64,000 bases of DNA from Plectrocnemia conspersa (Eukaryota > Arthropoda > Insecta > Trichoptera > Polycentropodidae), in contig VTFK01000191.1 in the NCBI GenBank assembly GCA_009617715.1, positions 806,001 through 870,000 on the forward strand. Direction: 5' to 3'. The position numbers were made by a program, and so were the translations under genes. The stretch's first letter is position 1. Each line of letters begins with the position of its first letter. Positions 63,703 to 64,000 of this stretch are shown piece after piece. Under the pieces are notes generated by a model. It worked only from the letters and a program-made list of their open reading frames with translations, was not told the DNA's origin and searched no databases.

Positions 63703-64000
63703 GTGAGTAAATTTATTTTATAAATTAAATATGTCAGTAAAATATGTGTAGATAGTAATTAAAAAATATATTATTTTTTAAATAATTTATATTTCAATGA
63801 AAAAAATATTTTATTTTAAATATATATATATCAATGTTATTATTTACTTGTTTTAGAATTGTTTTTTATTCAAAATATACTTTGATTATTTTGTTTGTCG
63901 TTTAAAATAAAATATTTTTTTTTTAAATATTTTTAATATCATATATGTGTCGATTTTAGTTCAAATATAATTCGTCAATGATATTTTTTTCATGTTTATA

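Noticed and set aside
1..64000. tRNA, rRNA, snRNA and CRISPR arrays
   Set aside because: No B-box-bearing cloverleaf, rRNA-like block or regularly spaced repeat-spacer array was found on reading both strands. Weak GGTTCAAAC-like words near 33715 have no accompanying A-box or fold.

Overview
This is a very A+T-rich (roughly three quarters or more by eye), intron-and-repeat-dominated stretch of animal genome, almost certainly from an insect. Evidence for this: the one clear protein-coding exon ends an insect-type allatostatin-A (galanin-like) G-protein-coupled receptor; splice sites are eukaryotic; and the repeats are typical of arthropods (Penelope-like retroelements, LINEs, hAT and PIF/Harbinger-type miniature elements, long TA microsatellites). 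The insect order cannot be fixed from the sequence. There is no bacterial operon, CRISPR array, rRNA or recognisable tRNA.

Layout. Positions 1-25967 are non-coding. They are probably the last, very long intron of the receptor gene, or include it. They hold copies of an unnamed dispersed repeat (2.7 kb inverted, 6.7-7.2 kb), a head-to-head pair of Penelope-like tails (14.4 kb), a GC-rich palindromic Harbinger-type MITE with a TAA duplication (14.70-14.95 kb), a second Penelope-like tail cluster with TA arrays (16.2-16.8 kb), a decayed LINE reverse transcriptase (21.3-21.6 kb) and coding-like relics at 25.0-25.7 kb. The receptor's terminal exon (helix 7, helix 8, C-tail, stop) lies at 25968-26231 on the + strand, with candidate poly(A) signals about 0.8 kb further on.

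From 27 to 44 kb I see no gene, only AT-rich DNA with several near-perfect palindromes and hairpins and one possible initiator-type promoter patch (43.3-43.5 kb). From 44 to 63 kb there are more decayed mobile elements: a foldback element (44.77-44.93 kb), a Penelope-like element with a recognisable GIY-YIG endonuclease region running into a TA array (45.16-45.97 kb), another Penelope tail plus TA array (52.4 kb), a LINE reverse-transcriptase relic (53.5-54.1 kb), a clean hAT MITE with 8-bp target duplication (56.3-56.55 kb), a CTCF-like motif (59.2 kb), the third dispersed-repeat copy (61.4-62.05 kb) and a short Penelope tail (62.7 kb). The window ends with a conspicuously GC-rich block (63.43-63.70 kb) closing on a strong splice donor, which may be the 5' exon of the next gene.

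The most informative pattern is the family of Penelope-like 3' tails. At least four dispersed copies share the same terminal sequence; three run directly into a (TA)n tract on their 3' side, and two further clusters look like head-to-head pairs. No new protein-coding system was found. The novelty lies in the repeats and in a few unexplained GC-richer blocks.
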